64,000 bases of DNA, from the NCBI RefSeq assembly GCF_030413175.1, contig NZ_CP129212.1, positions 1,984,001 through 2,048,000 on the forward strand, given 5' to 3'. The translations under genes and the position numbers were made by a program. Positions 55,657-64,000 of this stretch are shown here, one piece after another. Below the pieces are notes generated by a model. The model did no database searches. It was not told the DNA's origin and saw nothing but the letters and a program-made list of their open reading frames with translations. This stretch comes from Bradyrhizobium roseum (lineage in GTDB: Bacteria; Pseudomonadota; Alphaproteobacteria; Rhizobiales; Xanthobacteraceae). Within the stretch, counting starts at the first letter, position 1. Each line of letters begins with the position of its first letter.

Positions 55657-57438
55657 CTATCCCAGCAATACGTGGTCCGCCCCGTTCACGGCTTCCGCGC
55701 CGTCGGTCACCGTCTTCTCCAGCGATCCCGCCTGCACCGAAATGTTTTCGGCAAAGAACCGCGCCACCGCCACGTAGCGCTGTGAGTCGCCGCCGTCGCC
55801 ATGGTTCTTGGCGGCCAGCGCTTCGCCGGCCAGCATGCAGCCGCCGAGCGTCGCGCCGAACAGCCGCAAATAGGGTGTGGCGCCCGCAAGCGCGTCGTTC
55901 GGAGCAGAGGTCACGCGCTCCAGCAGCCATTTGCTGGCGCGCTCCAGCGAGCCCAGCGCGTCGCGCAATTTGGCGCCTGTCATGCCGAATGCCGGATCAT
56001 TAGAGGCTTCGACCTGCTTGACGATGCCGCCGAGTTCGTCGAGCAGGGCCCAGACCGAAGCGCCGCCATTCGCCGCGAGTTTGCGCGTCACGAGGTCGAT
56101 CGACTGGATGCCGTTGGTGCCCTCATAGATTGTGGTGATGCGCGCGTCACGGTAATGCTGCGCGGCGCCGGTCTCCTCGATGAAGCCCATGCCGCCGTGA
56201 ACCTGCACGCCGAGATAGCTCACCTCGTTGCCGATATCGGTGGAGAATGCCTTTGCGATCGGCGTCAGCAGCGCGCCGCGCGCGGCGGCGTCGGCGCGCA
56301 CCTTCGGATCCTTGGCGCGCACGGAGACGTCGAGCGCGACGGCCGTGGCGTAGCAGATCGAGCGCGCGGCGGCCGTCATGCTGCGCATCTGCAGCAGCAT
56401 GCGCTTGACGTCGGGATGCACGATGATGGGATCGAGCCCGTCGCCCCTTTTGCCGAGGGCGCGGCCCTGGCGTCGCTCCTGGGCGAAGGCCAGCGCCTGC
56501 TGGTAGGCGCGGTCGGCGATGCCGACGCCTTCGAGGCCGACGCCGAGGCGGGCCTGGTTCATCATCGTGAACATGCATTGCATGCCGCGATTTTCCTCGC
56601 CGATCAGGTAGCCGATCGCGCCGCCCTTGTCGCCCATGGTCATGGTGCAGGTGGGGGAGGCGTGCATGCCGAGCTTGTGCTCGACGCCGGAGGGATGGAT
56701 GTCGTTGCGCGCGCCGAGCGAGCCGTCGGCATTGACCAGGAATTTCGGAATGAGAAAGAGCGAGATGCCCTTGGTGCCCGCAGGCGCGTCGGGCAGGCGG
56801 GCCAGCACGAAATGCACGATGTTATCGGTCATGTCGTGGTCGCCATAGGTGATGAAGATTTTTGTGCCCGTGATGCGATAGGTGCCATCTTCCGCGCGCT
56901 CGGCGCGGGTGCGTAGCGCGCCCACATCGGAGCCCGCCTGCGGCTCCGTCAGCTGCATGGTGCCCGTCCATTCGCCGGAGACCAGCTTTTCCAGGTAGAT
57001 CTTCTTCAGTTCCTCGCTGCCATGGGCATCGAGCGCCTCGATGGCGGAAAGCGTCAGCAGCGGGCAGAGGCCGAACGCGATGTTCGAGGCGCTCCAGATT
57101 TCGGTGCAGGCGGCGTTGATCGCCATCGGGAGGCCCTGGCCGCCGAAGCCTTCCGGGCCCGACACCGCGTTCCACCCGGCGGCGATCCAGCGCTGATAGG
57201 CGTCCGGCCAGCCCGGCGCGGTCGTCACCTTGTTGTCTTCGAGCTTGATGCCGTGCTCGTCGCCGACACGATTGAGCGGGGCCAGCACGTCGCCGGCGAA
57301 TTTGCCGGCTTCCTCCAGCACGGCCGCGGTGATGTCGCCGTCGAAATCGCCATAATGACCGGCCTTCACGGCCGCCTGCAGCCCGGCGCCGTGGTTGAGT
57401 GCGAGCAGGATGTCGGAAATCGGCGCGCGGTAAGTCAT
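55657..57438 (-). CDS. Acyl-CoA dehydrogenase, DmdC-like long form
   Basis: A 593-aa acyl-CoA dehydrogenase with an N-terminal extension (YRAPISDILLALNHGAGLQA) and a C-terminal extra domain, the layout of DmdC/AcdA-like enzymes. The FAD/substrate loop is MQLTEPQAGSDVGALRTRA, and the catalytic Glu lies in ITTIYEGTNGIQSIDLVTRK. These oxidise fatty acyl-CoA or 3-methylmercaptopropionyl-CoA and feed ETF; the substrate here is not determined. The start at 57438 (MTYRAPISDI) fits family N-termini. Confidence 0.9.
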   Translation of the reverse strand: MTYRAPISDILLALNHGAGLQAAVKAGHYGDFDGDITAAVLEEAGKFAGDVLAPLNRVGDEHGIKLEDNKVTTAPGWPDAYQRWIAAGWNAVSGPEGFGGQGLPMAINAACTEIWSASNIAFGLCPLLTLSAIEALDAHGSEELKKIYLEKLVSGEWTGTMQLTEPQAGSDVGALRTRAERAEDGTYRITGTKIFITYGDHDMTDNIVHFVLARLPDAPAGTKGISLFLIPKFLVNADGSLGARNDIHPSGVEHKLGMHASPTCTMTMGDKGGAIGYLIGEENRGMQCMFTMMNQARLGVGLEGVGIADRAYQQALAFAQERRQGRALGKRGDGLDPIIVHPDVKRMLLQMRSMTAAARSICYATAVALDVSVRAKDPKVRADAAARGALLTPIAKAFSTDIGNEVSYLGVQVHGGMGFIEETGAAQHYRDARITTIYEGTNGIQSIDLVTRKLAANGGASVWALLDELGGIVKQVEASNDPAFGMTGAKLRDALGSLERASKWLLERVTSAPNDALAGATPYLRLFGATLGGCMLAGEALAAKNHGDGGDSQRYVAVARFFAENISVQAGSLEKTVTDGAEAVNGADHVLLG

Positions 57439-57632
57439 GACGAAATCTCGCTTTGACGGGGACGGGGCGGTCCGTATTCCCACGAAACCGGAGCTGCCTC
57501 AACACTCTCTTGGGCGCTACGGGCGCCCGCGCCCGCGGGCAAACGGGGCCGGAAGCCGCGCGCCAGCGCGCGTATAATAAGGTGTCACACCTTGGACCCG
57601 GATTTCGGACGAAATTTCCGGTTTCCAGCCAG

Positions 57633-57659
57633 TTGAAATGGCCTGTTACCCTCTATAGA
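57633..57659 (+). promoter_or_regulatory. Possible sigma70-type promoter for tRNA-Gln
   Basis: ttgaaa at 57633 and tataga at 57654 with a 15-base spacer, ending 60 bases before the tRNA. The alphaproteobacterial housekeeping consensus is close to this, but the spacer is slightly short, so this is a suggestion. Confidence 0.4.
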
Positions 57660-57718
57660 CCGGGCACTGTCCGAACCGGTTCGCAAGGGCGCGTCGCGCG
57701 CGTCCCGGTTCAGCCTGT

Positions 57719-57793
57719 TGGGGCGTAGCCAAGCGGTAAGGCAGCGGATTTTGATTCCGCCATTCGGAGGTTCGATCCCTCCCGCCCCAGCCA
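57719..57793 (+). tRNA. tRNA-Gln (anticodon UUG)
   Basis: A 75-base cloverleaf: acceptor tggggcg / cgccccag with encoded CCA at 57791-57793, D arm tagccaagcggtaaggc, anticodon stem gcgga / tccgc with loop ttttgat (anticodon TTG at 57751-57753), variable catt, and T arm ggaggttcgatccctcc. It decodes CAA and CAG. Immediately downstream are decayed mobile-element sequences. Confidence 0.97.
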
Positions 57794-58043
57794 GTTCAAC
57801 CTCATGGATTTGCTAGAGAAAACGGTTTGTGCTCGTGCGTTTTTGAGCGCATTTGGAAATTTATTCGCCCCGTCATTTGGAAATTCTGTGCTGCTTTCGT
57901 TTTCCGCCGAAGATGACCAGGATGCGGCGCCGGTTGCGCGAGTCTCGGCGCTCGGTCGCCCGGCTGGTCTGATGGTGATTTCTGATCGGGGTAGTGCGAG
58001 CGCCCCAGCACGCGATCGGTGCGCGTTGGCGCGATGGTTTCCA

Positions 58044-58187
58044 GCGATCGCGCAAATGATGCGGTTGGGCTGGTACCGCGCCGTGCATGTCAAGAATATC
58101 GACATGCAAAGAATGCGCACGTTGTTGACCAACCGGAAGCTGCTCAAGCGCAAACTGATTGATCTCGAGAACCATGTTCGCAGCGCG
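58044..58187 (+). pseudogene. IS110-family transposase fragment
   Basis: In frame, IAQMMRLGWYRAVHVKNIDM is followed by QRMRTLLTNRKLLKRKLIDL and ENHVR. This is the central segment of IS110-type (DEDD) transposases, normally about 340 aa. The sequence before and after in the same frame (the 169-codon ORF at 57804-58313) does not look like transposase, so only about 48 codons remain. No intact element ends were found. Confidence 0.75.
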
Positions 58188-58372
58188 GGCTTGCCAAACT
58201 CGATGAGCGAGGGGGCTTTGCTGAGTGCCGGTATCGCTGGCGATCGAACTTCGGCGACGCTCGCAGCGCTCGATCTCGGATTCTTTCCCGGCCAGATGCC
58301 ACGCGCACGATAGGATGCTGTCATGGCCTTGTTCGACATGGCGATGCAGCCGTTGCGATACGACGGCATAGT

Positions 58373-58842
58373 TTATTTCGGCATGCGCGAGTTGATATCA
58401 GGGCAATCTTGGAAGAGTACCTCTCTCGCTACCACTCTATCCCACACTCGTATGACCCGGTTGGGGTAAGCGGTTTCGCCCAGCAGGGCATTTAGCCGAC
58501 CTGCTATTCCGACAGATACGCCGCCTGGGCGCTCTGGGTCGCGGAACACGGTGACCGTTTCGACCAAATCTCTGATGGCTTCGCGGCCTCTGCATCGCCG
58601 GCTTTGGCACCTTTGGCTAACGCCTTCTCAAGACGTTCCAGTTGCTCTTCATATCGCTTGAGGATGGTCGGGTGCAGCGCGACGTCTTTCGGCGCCGGCG
58701 GTTCATGCGTTAGCTCTTCAGGGATTCGAGTTCGCTCAGCGGCCAAGGCCGTAGAATGCGGACCGAGTACGGCCGGATCGCCATGCCCTTTTGCGATCGC
58801 ATTTACCGGCCTGTCGAGCACCATTCCTGCCAGTGCTGGCGC
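58373..58842 (-). pseudogene. Serine recombinase C-terminal fragment, frameshifted
   Basis: The part from about 58842 to 58575 reads ALAAERTRIPEELTHEPPAP and RYEEQLERLEKALAKGAKAG; the rest (58573-58373) continues in another frame as VETVTVFRDPERPGGVSVGI, then AGRLNALLGETAYPN. Joined, they match the coiled-coil and C-terminal end of large serine recombinases. One base is missing near 58574, where ...EAA(x)AIRDLVETV would be expected. The catalytic N-terminal domain is absent, so it is dead. It lies about 0.6 kb from tRNA-Gln. Confidence 0.78.
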
Positions 58843-58953
58843 TGTCGCTCACCGCGCAAGACGGCCGGCTGGGGGACTTTTCTGCTTGTCGTCACGACGG
58901 CAGCGGTTGTCCTCGCAGTGACGCTGATCTTTCTGGGATAACCCTTGTTCGCC

Positions 58954-59355
58954 TCACTCGTCTGTAAGGCTTCCCGACAAGCGGGGCTGATGTGAGCCGG
59001 CTGGGACACCGAGAGTTGCCCAGCCGGATCCGCCGGCATCGGCGGGAAGGGTTTCCCGCAGCGCTTGATTCCGGAAAATATGCGCTTTCGCGATCATGTT
59101 GGCGCTCACAGGCGCCGTCAGGAACAGGAACAGCGTGATCAGGACTTCGTGGATGCCGGCGGCCTCATGCAGGAGGACGAAATAGAGGATCGATGCAATG
59201 AGCAACGAGCCAACGCCGAGTGTCGTCGCCTTGGTCGGGCCATGGAGCCGCCGCATGGTATCCGGCAGCTTGGCGAGCCCCCAGGACCCGGTAAACAGGA
59301 ATACGCCCCCGATCACGATGAAGAAAGCGCTCGCTGATTCCGCAAATACTTCCAT
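58954..59355 (-). CDS. mrpG: Mrp Na+/H+ antiporter subunit G
   Basis: A 133-aa small membrane protein with three helices: AFFIVIGGVFLFTGSWGLAK, TTLGVGSLLIASILYFVLLH and ITLFLFLTAPVSANMIAKAH. RLPDTMRRLHGPTKATTLG-type wording (KLPDTMRRLHGPTKATTLG) is the MrpG/MnhG/PhaG signature. It is the last gene of the operon; it begins 5 bases after mrpF ends. The C-terminal ~25 residues (SGWATLGVPAGSHQPRLSGS) are longer than usual. Start at 59355 (MEVFAESASA). Confidence 0.92.
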   Translation of the reverse strand: MEVFAESASAFFIVIGGVFLFTGSWGLAKLPDTMRRLHGPTKATTLGVGSLLIASILYFVLLHEAAGIHEVLITLFLFLTAPVSANMIAKAHIFRNQALRETLPADAGGSGWATLGVPAGSHQPRLSGSLTDE

Positions 59356-59360
59356 CGCTG

Positions 59361-59630
59361 TCACTCGATCACGTTGCCGCGCAGCAGAAACTTGCAGAAC
59401 GCGACGGTCGAGACGAAGCCGACCATGGCGAACAGCAGTGCAGCTTCGAAATACATCGTGGTTCCGAACATGATCCCGGCCAAAACAATGAGGCCGATTG
59501 CGTTGATCACCATCGTATCGAGCGCAAGAATGCGGTCGGGCGCGTCCGGCCCTGCAATCAGGCGGTAGACATTCAGCACCAGGGATACCGAAATGGCGAT
59601 CAGCGTGAAGCTGCAAGCGGCGGCGATCAT
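59361..59630 (-). CDS. mrpF: Mrp Na+/H+ antiporter subunit F
   Basis: An 89-aa three-helix protein; LNVYRLIAGPDAPDRILALD is the MrpF/MnhF signature, followed by TMVINAIGLIVLAGIMFGTT and FEAALLFAMVGFVSTVAFCK. Part of the hetero-oligomeric Mrp complex in the inner membrane. Its ATG overlaps the end of mrpE (4-base overlap). Confidence 0.94.
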   Translation of the reverse strand: MIAAACSFTLIAISVSLVLNVYRLIAGPDAPDRILALDTMVINAIGLIVLAGIMFGTTMYFEAALLFAMVGFVSTVAFCKFLLRGNVIE

Positions 59631-60115
59631 GCGAATATCCTCATCAGGCGGCGCTCATATCGAGATTTGATGGTGGCTACGGTCCCGGCGGGGTCCGACG
59701 TTTCAAGGCAGTGAACCAGCAGCGATCGCCGGTCGGCGCTGAGGTCGGCGCTCAACGTCCCCGGCGTCATTGTTATGGTCCCGGCCAGTGTTGCGATTGC
59801 CTCAGGGCTTTCCAGCGCGAGGGGCACGATGACGAATTGCGATCGCAAACTGTCGCCGCGACGAAACAGCACGAGGTAGGCGACTTGCACATTGGAGACG
59901 ATAATGTCCCAGAGGACGACAGCGAGATAATCGACGATCGCCAGCGGGTTGCGGACTTTCAACCGCTCCGGCCAGTAGGGGCTGGTAAAACTGGCGATGA
60001 CGAACCCGATCAGCATTCCGGAGATGACGGCTTGCCAGGAGAAGTCGTTGACCAGCAGCACCCACACCAGCGTAAGGACGCCGATCAGAAACGGATGGAG
60101 CAGCAGCACGCGCAT
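59627..60115 (-). CDS. mrpE: Mrp Na+/H+ antiporter subunit E
   Basis: A 162-aa protein with two or three N-terminal helices (LLHPFLIGVLTLVWVLLVND) and a soluble C-terminal part containing IVPLALESPEAIATLAGTIT followed by MTPGTLSADLSADRRSLLVH, the MrpE/MnhE signature. Starts 3 bases after mrpD ends; overlaps mrpF by 4 bases. Confidence 0.94.
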   Translation of the reverse strand: MRVLLLHPFLIGVLTLVWVLLVNDFSWQAVISGMLIGFVIASFTSPYWPERLKVRNPLAIVDYLAVVLWDIIVSNVQVAYLVLFRRGDSLRSQFVIVPLALESPEAIATLAGTITMTPGTLSADLSADRRSLLVHCLETSDPAGTVATIKSRYERRLMRIFA

Positions 60116-60118
60116 GGC

Positions 60119-61639
60119 CTATTCTCCCGTGTGGTTGGCGGCCGCTATGGGCCGCAATACCGCGGCGATGTAGCGGTGCGGCGACAGCAACTGCTCCGCG
60201 GTGGCGGTCATGTCGGCCATCACCGGGCCGGCGAACACGCTCAACGCCGTAACCGTCGCGATCATGGCGCCGATCACGAAGATGGGCATGATCGGAACAG
60301 CCCGCGGCGTTGACGTCTCGGTCGCCGGGGAACGGTTCCAGAATATCTGCATGCCGGTGCGCGCGAAACCGAGGATCAGCAGCAGGCTGGTGATCAGGAT
60401 TGCCGGCCATACGGTAGCGGCGATGAAGGCCTCACGCGCGGCATCGAGGATCAGGAGCTTGCCGAAGAACCCCGCGAGCGGCGGCATGCCGATCGTGGCA
60501 ATCGCAAGCAGGAAGAAAAATCCGGCAAAGACGTTTGCGTATTGCGGAAACCATGCGAACGCCGCGCGACTGCCTTTCTCGGGCGCGAGAAGGCCGCCAA
60601 GCAGAAACAGTCCCGCACTGGCGACGGTGCTCTGCACGGCGTAATAAAGCGCGGCCGCAAGACCGGCGCTGCCCAGGCCAACGGCGATCAGCAGCGTTCC
60701 CATCGAAGCGATCAGCGAGTAGCAGACCAGGTCAAGCACGCGACGGCTTGCGAGCACGCCGATGGTGCCGAGAGCGAGGGTCAGTATCCCCGCCGGCAGA
60801 ACCCAAGGTGTCGCGACATCGGCGAGCGGGCCGGCGCCGGCGCCGAAGATCAGCGTGTAGACACGGATGATGGAATAGATCCCCACCTTGCTCATGATGG
60901 CGAACAGCGCGGCGGCGGGCGGCGACGTGGAGCCATAGGCCGGCGGCAACCACCAGTGCAGCGGCACCATCGCGGACTTGATCGAAAACACGGTCAGCAG
61001 CAGCAGGGCGCCGGCCGTGAGCAGCGCCTGATTGCCGGTTGCGACCTGCGGCACCTTCTCGGCGAGGTCCGCCATGTTGAGCGTGCCGGTGACCGAATAG
61101 ATCGTTCCCACGGCAAACAGGAAAACCGTGGAACCGATCAGGTTGATCGCAATGTAGTGGAAGCCGGCCTTCATCCGATGGGCACCGCCGCCATGCAGCA
61201 TCAAGCCATAGGAGGCAATCAGCAGCACTTCGAAGAAGACGAAAAGGTTGAACAGGTCGCCGGTGAGAAAAGCGCCGTTGATGCCGAGCAACTGAAACTG
61301 GAACAGGGCGTGGAAATGGCGTCCACGCTTGTCCCACTCGTCGATGGCGGCGAGCACGACACCGAAGGCGAGCAGCCCGGCGAGCAGCAGCATCGTGGCG
61401 GCCAGCCGGTCCAGGACCAGAACGATGCCGAACGGCGCAGGCCAGTTACCGAGCAGATAGATGCGCGGCTCGCCGTCGCCGGCGACGATATAGAATCCGA
61501 TCACGACAACCAGCTGAATGGCGGTTGCCGCGACCGACACGATGCGTTGGGAGAACAGGCTGCGACGCATGACCAGCACCAGCAGCGCCGCCGTCATGGC
61601 CGGCACGACCAGGGGTACGATGAGCCAGGGATTGGTCAT
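60119..61639 (-). CDS. mrpD: Mrp Na+/H+ antiporter subunit D
   Basis: A 506-aa NuoM/NuoN-like membrane protein with about 14 helices. FFEVLLIASYGLMLHGGG carries the conserved Glu of helix 5, KSAMVPLHWWLPPAYGSTSP the conserved Lys and His region, and ALFAIMSKVGIYSIIRVYTL the second proton-path region. Together with MrpA it carries the ion path. The start at 61639 (MTNPWLIVPL) overlaps mrpC's stop as ATGA; the longer frame to 62080 is not needed. Confidence 0.95.
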   Translation of the reverse strand: MTNPWLIVPLVVPAMTAALLVLVMRRSLFSQRIVSVAATAIQLVVVIGFYIVAGDGEPRIYLLGNWPAPFGIVLVLDRLAATMLLLAGLLAFGVVLAAIDEWDKRGRHFHALFQFQLLGINGAFLTGDLFNLFVFFEVLLIASYGLMLHGGGAHRMKAGFHYIAINLIGSTVFLFAVGTIYSVTGTLNMADLAEKVPQVATGNQALLTAGALLLLTVFSIKSAMVPLHWWLPPAYGSTSPPAAALFAIMSKVGIYSIIRVYTLIFGAGAGPLADVATPWVLPAGILTLALGTIGVLASRRVLDLVCYSLIASMGTLLIAVGLGSAGLAAALYYAVQSTVASAGLFLLGGLLAPEKGSRAAFAWFPQYANVFAGFFFLLAIATIGMPPLAGFFGKLLILDAAREAFIAATVWPAILITSLLLILGFARTGMQIFWNRSPATETSTPRAVPIMPIFVIGAMIATVTALSVFAGPVMADMTATAEQLLSPHRYIAAVLRPIAAANHTGE

Positions 61640-62013
61640 CACAGCACCTCGTCGCGAAGGATGTCCGGCGACTTCTCGTCGGTTCGGACGTCGAGCGACA
61701 CGCCATCGTCGCCGGTTTCGAGAAAGGCGCGCAGTGACAACACGACGATCAGGGCTGTCATGCCAAAGGTGATCACGATGGCGGTCAGGACGAGCGCCTG
61801 CGGCAACGGATCGGCGTATCCGCCGGCATAGACGCCGACGATCGGCGGCCGGTCGATGGTGAGCCGGCCCATCACGAACAGGAACACGTTCACCGCATAG
61901 GACAGGAAGCAGAGGCCGATCACCACCGGAAAGGTTCGCCGCAGCAGAATGAGATACAGGCCGGCCGCCGTCAGCGCACCGATCCCGCTCGCCAGCAGAA
62001 ATTCCATACTCAT
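61639..62013 (-). CDS. mrpC: Mrp Na+/H+ antiporter subunit C
   Basis: A 124-aa NuoK-like protein with three helices: LLASGIGALTAAGLYLILLR, VVIGLCFLSYAVNVFLFVMG and PLPQALVLTAIVITFGMTAL. The last motif (DPLPQALVLTAIVI) is the MrpC/MnhC signature. Its ATG overlaps the mrpAB stop codon (ATGA), and its stop overlaps mrpD's start, showing tight translational coupling. Confidence 0.95.
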   Translation of the reverse strand: MSMEFLLASGIGALTAAGLYLILLRRTFPVVIGLCFLSYAVNVFLFVMGRLTIDRPPIVGVYAGGYADPLPQALVLTAIVITFGMTALIVVLSLRAFLETGDDGVSLDVRTDEKSPDILRDEVL

Positions 62014-64000
62014 CAAACGCGCGCCTCCGCCCGGTTTGACGCTTCCTCGGCGCGCTCCTCCACCCGAGACAGGGTCGCAAGCGACAGGAGGCAGGTGCCT
62101 ACCACCGTGAAGAAAACGCCGACGTCGAATGCCATCGCGGAGGCCAGCTCCACTTCGCCGAATATCGGCAGATGGAAGTATCCGAACGTGCTGGTGAGGA
62201 AAGGGCGATCGAAGAGAAGCGAGGCAATGCCGGTTGCGCCGGCGATCATCACGCCGCCGCCGATCATCGCATGGGCGTCGAACCGGGCGCGGCGATGCGC
62301 CCATGTGTAGCCGCTCGCCATATATTGCACGAGGAAGGCGACCGCGACGATGAGGCCGGCAATGAATCCGCCCCCCGGCATGTTGTGTCCCCGCAGGAGA
62401 ATGTAAATTCCGACCATCAGCGAGAGCGGAAGCAGGACGCGGGCGACCACCGCGAGCATCAGCGGATGCGGATCGCGCGACTGCGGATCGAAACGCACGC
62501 GCGCAAGGCGGCGTCCGGCAGCGCCATGCATGGCCGAGTCGAGCAGGGCGAAAATCGCCAGCGCAGCGATCGCCAGCACGATGATTTCACCGAACGTATC
62601 GTAACCGCGGAAGTCGACCAGTATCACATTGACCACATTGGTGCCGCCACCGCCCGGTTTCGACTGTTCGATGTGATAGCCGGAAATCGTCTCGAAGCTG
62701 CGGGTCATTGCGGCATAGGCAAGGGCGCCGATGCCGAGCCCACCAAGTATCGCCAGCCCGCCGGCACCGAGCTTGTTCCGCAGCGGCATCTCATCGGGTG
62801 TTGTGCGCGGCAACAGGTTGATCGCGAGCAGCAGCAGGATGGTGGTCACCACCTCGACCGCGATCTGGGTGAGGGCAAGATCCGGCGCGGAGAATTGCAG
62901 GAATGCGAGCGATACCACGAGTCCGACAATGCTGGTGACGATCAACGCGGTCAGCCGGTCGTAGTGCCGCCTGATGATCAGACCACAGGCGACCAGCAAG
63001 ACAAGCCAAGCGGTCACGGCCGGCAGTGTCGCCGCCAGCGTCACGCGATCCCCCGCGAGCGGAGCGCGGGCTGCGGCCAGGTATCCGGTCAGCGCCAGCA
63101 CGCCGATTGTCCCGACGATGACGCCGAGATAGCGCGGCAGACTTCCATTGTCGATGCGGCCGAGGATAATGCGCGACGCCCGGATCATTCCCGCCACCGA
63201 TGCGATGAACATGGTCATCGCCTCCGGCCGGGGTATCGCCAGTCGTGCACGATTGGCGGCGGGGTAGACCCCCAGCATGGCGAGGCCGCCGACAAGGGCG
63301 ATCACGCTCATGCCCAACGCCGGTGTCAGGCCGTGCCACAAGGCCAGATGATAGCCGGGCAGGGCGCCGCCCGTCGCCGCCCGCGCGGTCTGCTCGACAA
63401 TCGATCCGGCGAATGTCGCCGGCATCACGCCGATGGCGATCACCGGAACGATCAGCACGGCGACCGGCAGCCACATGCCGAACGGCGGGTCGTGGGGACG
63501 GTGTGGATAGTCGTCGCGCTTTGGGCCGAGAAAGACGCAGAAAACGAGCCGGGCGGAATAAGCCGCCGACAGCAGGGCTCCGGCGGTGGCGAACAGCGGA
63601 ACGAGCCAGGTCTGGCCGGCGATGACCGTGTGCGCGGCCTCCTCCAGCATCATCTCCTTCGAGAGGAATCCGTTCAGCAGGGGCAATCCGGCCATCGACG
63701 CCGCGGCGAGGATGGCGAGCCCCGAGGTGATCGGCATGAGGTGGCGCAAGCCGCCGAGCCTGCGTATGTCGCGCGTGCCGGCTTCATGATCGACGATACC
63801 GGCGGACATGAACAATGCCGCCTTGAATGTTGCGTGATTGAGGATGTGGAAGATGGCTGCGACCAGTGCCATGCGGGTGCCGAAGCCGAGCAGCATCGTC
63901 AGCAGGCCGAGATGGCTCACGGTAGAGAAGGCGAGCAGCGCCTTGAGGTCATCCTTGAACAGCGCGATCCACGCCGCGATGACCATGGTGACGAGGCCGG
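62013..64000 (-). CDS. mrpA: Mrp Na+/H+ antiporter fused subunits A and B (cut by window edge)
   Basis: The frame is open to the right edge, about 662 codons visible, with the N-terminus beyond the window. The visible A part has the NuoL-like segment ALFKDDLKALLAFSTVSHLG and FHILNHATFKAALFMSAGIV. Later blocks LQFSAPDLALTQIAVEVVTT and the MbhE-like VDFRGYDTFGEIIVLAIAAL follow. The C-terminal ~140 residues (LLRGHNMPGGGFIAGLIVAV) are an MrpB/MnhB domain. A-B fusion is known for rhizobial Pha systems. The complex exports Na+ or K+ for H+ and supports salt and alkaline tolerance. Confidence 0.93.
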   Translation of the reverse strand, partial: GLVTMVIAAWIALFKDDLKALLAFSTVSHLGLLTMLLGFGTRMALVAAIFHILNHATFKAALFMSAGIVDHEAGTRDIRRLGGLRHLMPITSGLAILAAASMAGLPLLNGFLSKEMMLEEAAHTVIAGQTWLVPLFATAGALLSAAYSARLVFCVFLGPKRDDYPHRPHDPPFGMWLPVAVLIVPVIAIGVMPATFAGSIVEQTARAATGGALPGYHLALWHGLTPALGMSVIALVGGLAMLGVYPAANRARLAIPRPEAMTMFIASVAGMIRASRIILGRIDNGSLPRYLGVIVGTIGVLALTGYLAAARAPLAGDRVTLAATLPAVTAWLVLLVACGLIIRRHYDRLTALIVTSIVGLVVSLAFLQFSAPDLALTQIAVEVVTTILLLLAINLLPRTTPDEMPLRNKLGAGGLAILGGLGIGALAYAAMTRSFETISGYHIEQSKPGGGGTNVVNVILVDFRGYDTFGEIIVLAIAALAIFALLDSAMHGAAGRRLARVRFDPQSRDPHPLMLAVVARVLLPLSLMVGIYILLRGHNMPGGGFIAGLIVAVAFLVQYMASGYTWAHRRARFDAHAMIGGGVMIAGATGIASLLFDRPFLTSTFGYFHLPIFGEVELASAMAFDVGVFFTVVGTCLLSLATLSRVEERAEEASNRAEARV

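Larger units (their letters stand above)
57794..58953. other. Gene-poor stretch of decayed mobile DNA
   Basis: Between tRNA-Gln and the Mrp operon. It has no intact gene but contains two recognisable broken pieces, annotated separately: an IS110-type transposase fragment (+) and a frameshifted serine-recombinase tail (-). A 61-codon plus-strand frame at 58756-58941 ends in a hydrophobic helix (TFLLVVTTAAVVLAVTLIFL) and might be a tiny membrane protein or the rest of another broken gene. Confidence 0.7.

Noticed and set aside
57710..58369. Minus-strand 219-codon frame ending GREGSNLRMAESKSAALPLG
   Set aside because: Its end is the antisense translation of tRNA-Gln, a known annotation artefact; the rest is the antisense of the IS110 remnant region with no family match.

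Overview
The window looks like chromosomal DNA of a high-GC alphaproteobacterium, most likely Bradyrhizobium or a close relative in the same family (Nitrobacteraceae). This rests on gene content: a GcrA-like protein, an Mrp antiporter with fused A and B subunits, a RibB with a decayed RibA domain, a glutaryl-CoA dehydrogenase, TctC- and TAXI-type binding proteins, and many short palindromic intergenic repeats. Species cannot be fixed by reading alone.

Layout. 1-6.9 kb is a catabolic and transport patch: a cut MFS exporter, a secreted esterase-like hydrolase, an EamA transporter fused to a small extra domain, a flavoprotein ring hydroxylase broken by one frameshift, a TctC-type binding protein, a truncated BoxR/BzdR-like regulator, and a homoprotocatechuate 2,3-dioxygenase (hpaD). 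6.9-14.3 kb holds an aminotransferase, a KefB-like antiporter, ribB, glutaryl-CoA dehydrogenase and an MBL hydrolase. 14.3-25.8 kb holds envelope and metabolism genes: a DUF1499 protein, a membrane-anchored SEL1-like protein, a TAXI binding protein, an acyl-CoA ligase, an extensin-like protein, an L,D-transpeptidase, CorA, an SDR and pdxH.

25.9-36.4 kb carries a DnaJ-like chaperone, an anti-sigma/ECF sigma pair, a histidine phosphatase, aroC, a GMC oxidoreductase, a class III nucleotide cyclase, clpS, a TPR-like protein and a DUF1194 (VWA-like) protein. 36.5-45.8 kb is a run of minus-strand genes: RumA-type methyltransferase, tlyA, a nucleoside 2-deoxyribosyltransferase-like gene, dxs, a membrane alpha/beta hydrolase, xseB, a histone-deacetylase-like gene and a 5'-nucleotidase. 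46-57.4 kb is more mixed: a small conserved gene between two repeat copies, a ring-cleaving dioxygenase plus PhyH-like pair, a GST, a tightly coupled pair of a 63-aa protein and a TM/coiled-coil/TM membrane protein, a GcrA-like protein, an M15-like peptidase, a PatB-type C-S lyase and an acyl-CoA dehydrogenase.

A tRNA-Gln(UUG) follows, then about 1 kb of decayed mobile DNA (IS110 transposase fragment, frameshifted serine-recombinase tail). The right edge is the Mrp Na+/H+ antiporter operon mrpAB-C-D-E-F-G, cut in mrpA.

Most of the window is ordinary core genome. No CRISPR array, complete prophage or recognisable defence island was seen. The best leads are the 63-aa/390-aa/GcrA-like locus, the transporter-domain fusion, the broken aromatic catabolic cluster, and the tRNA-linked remnants.
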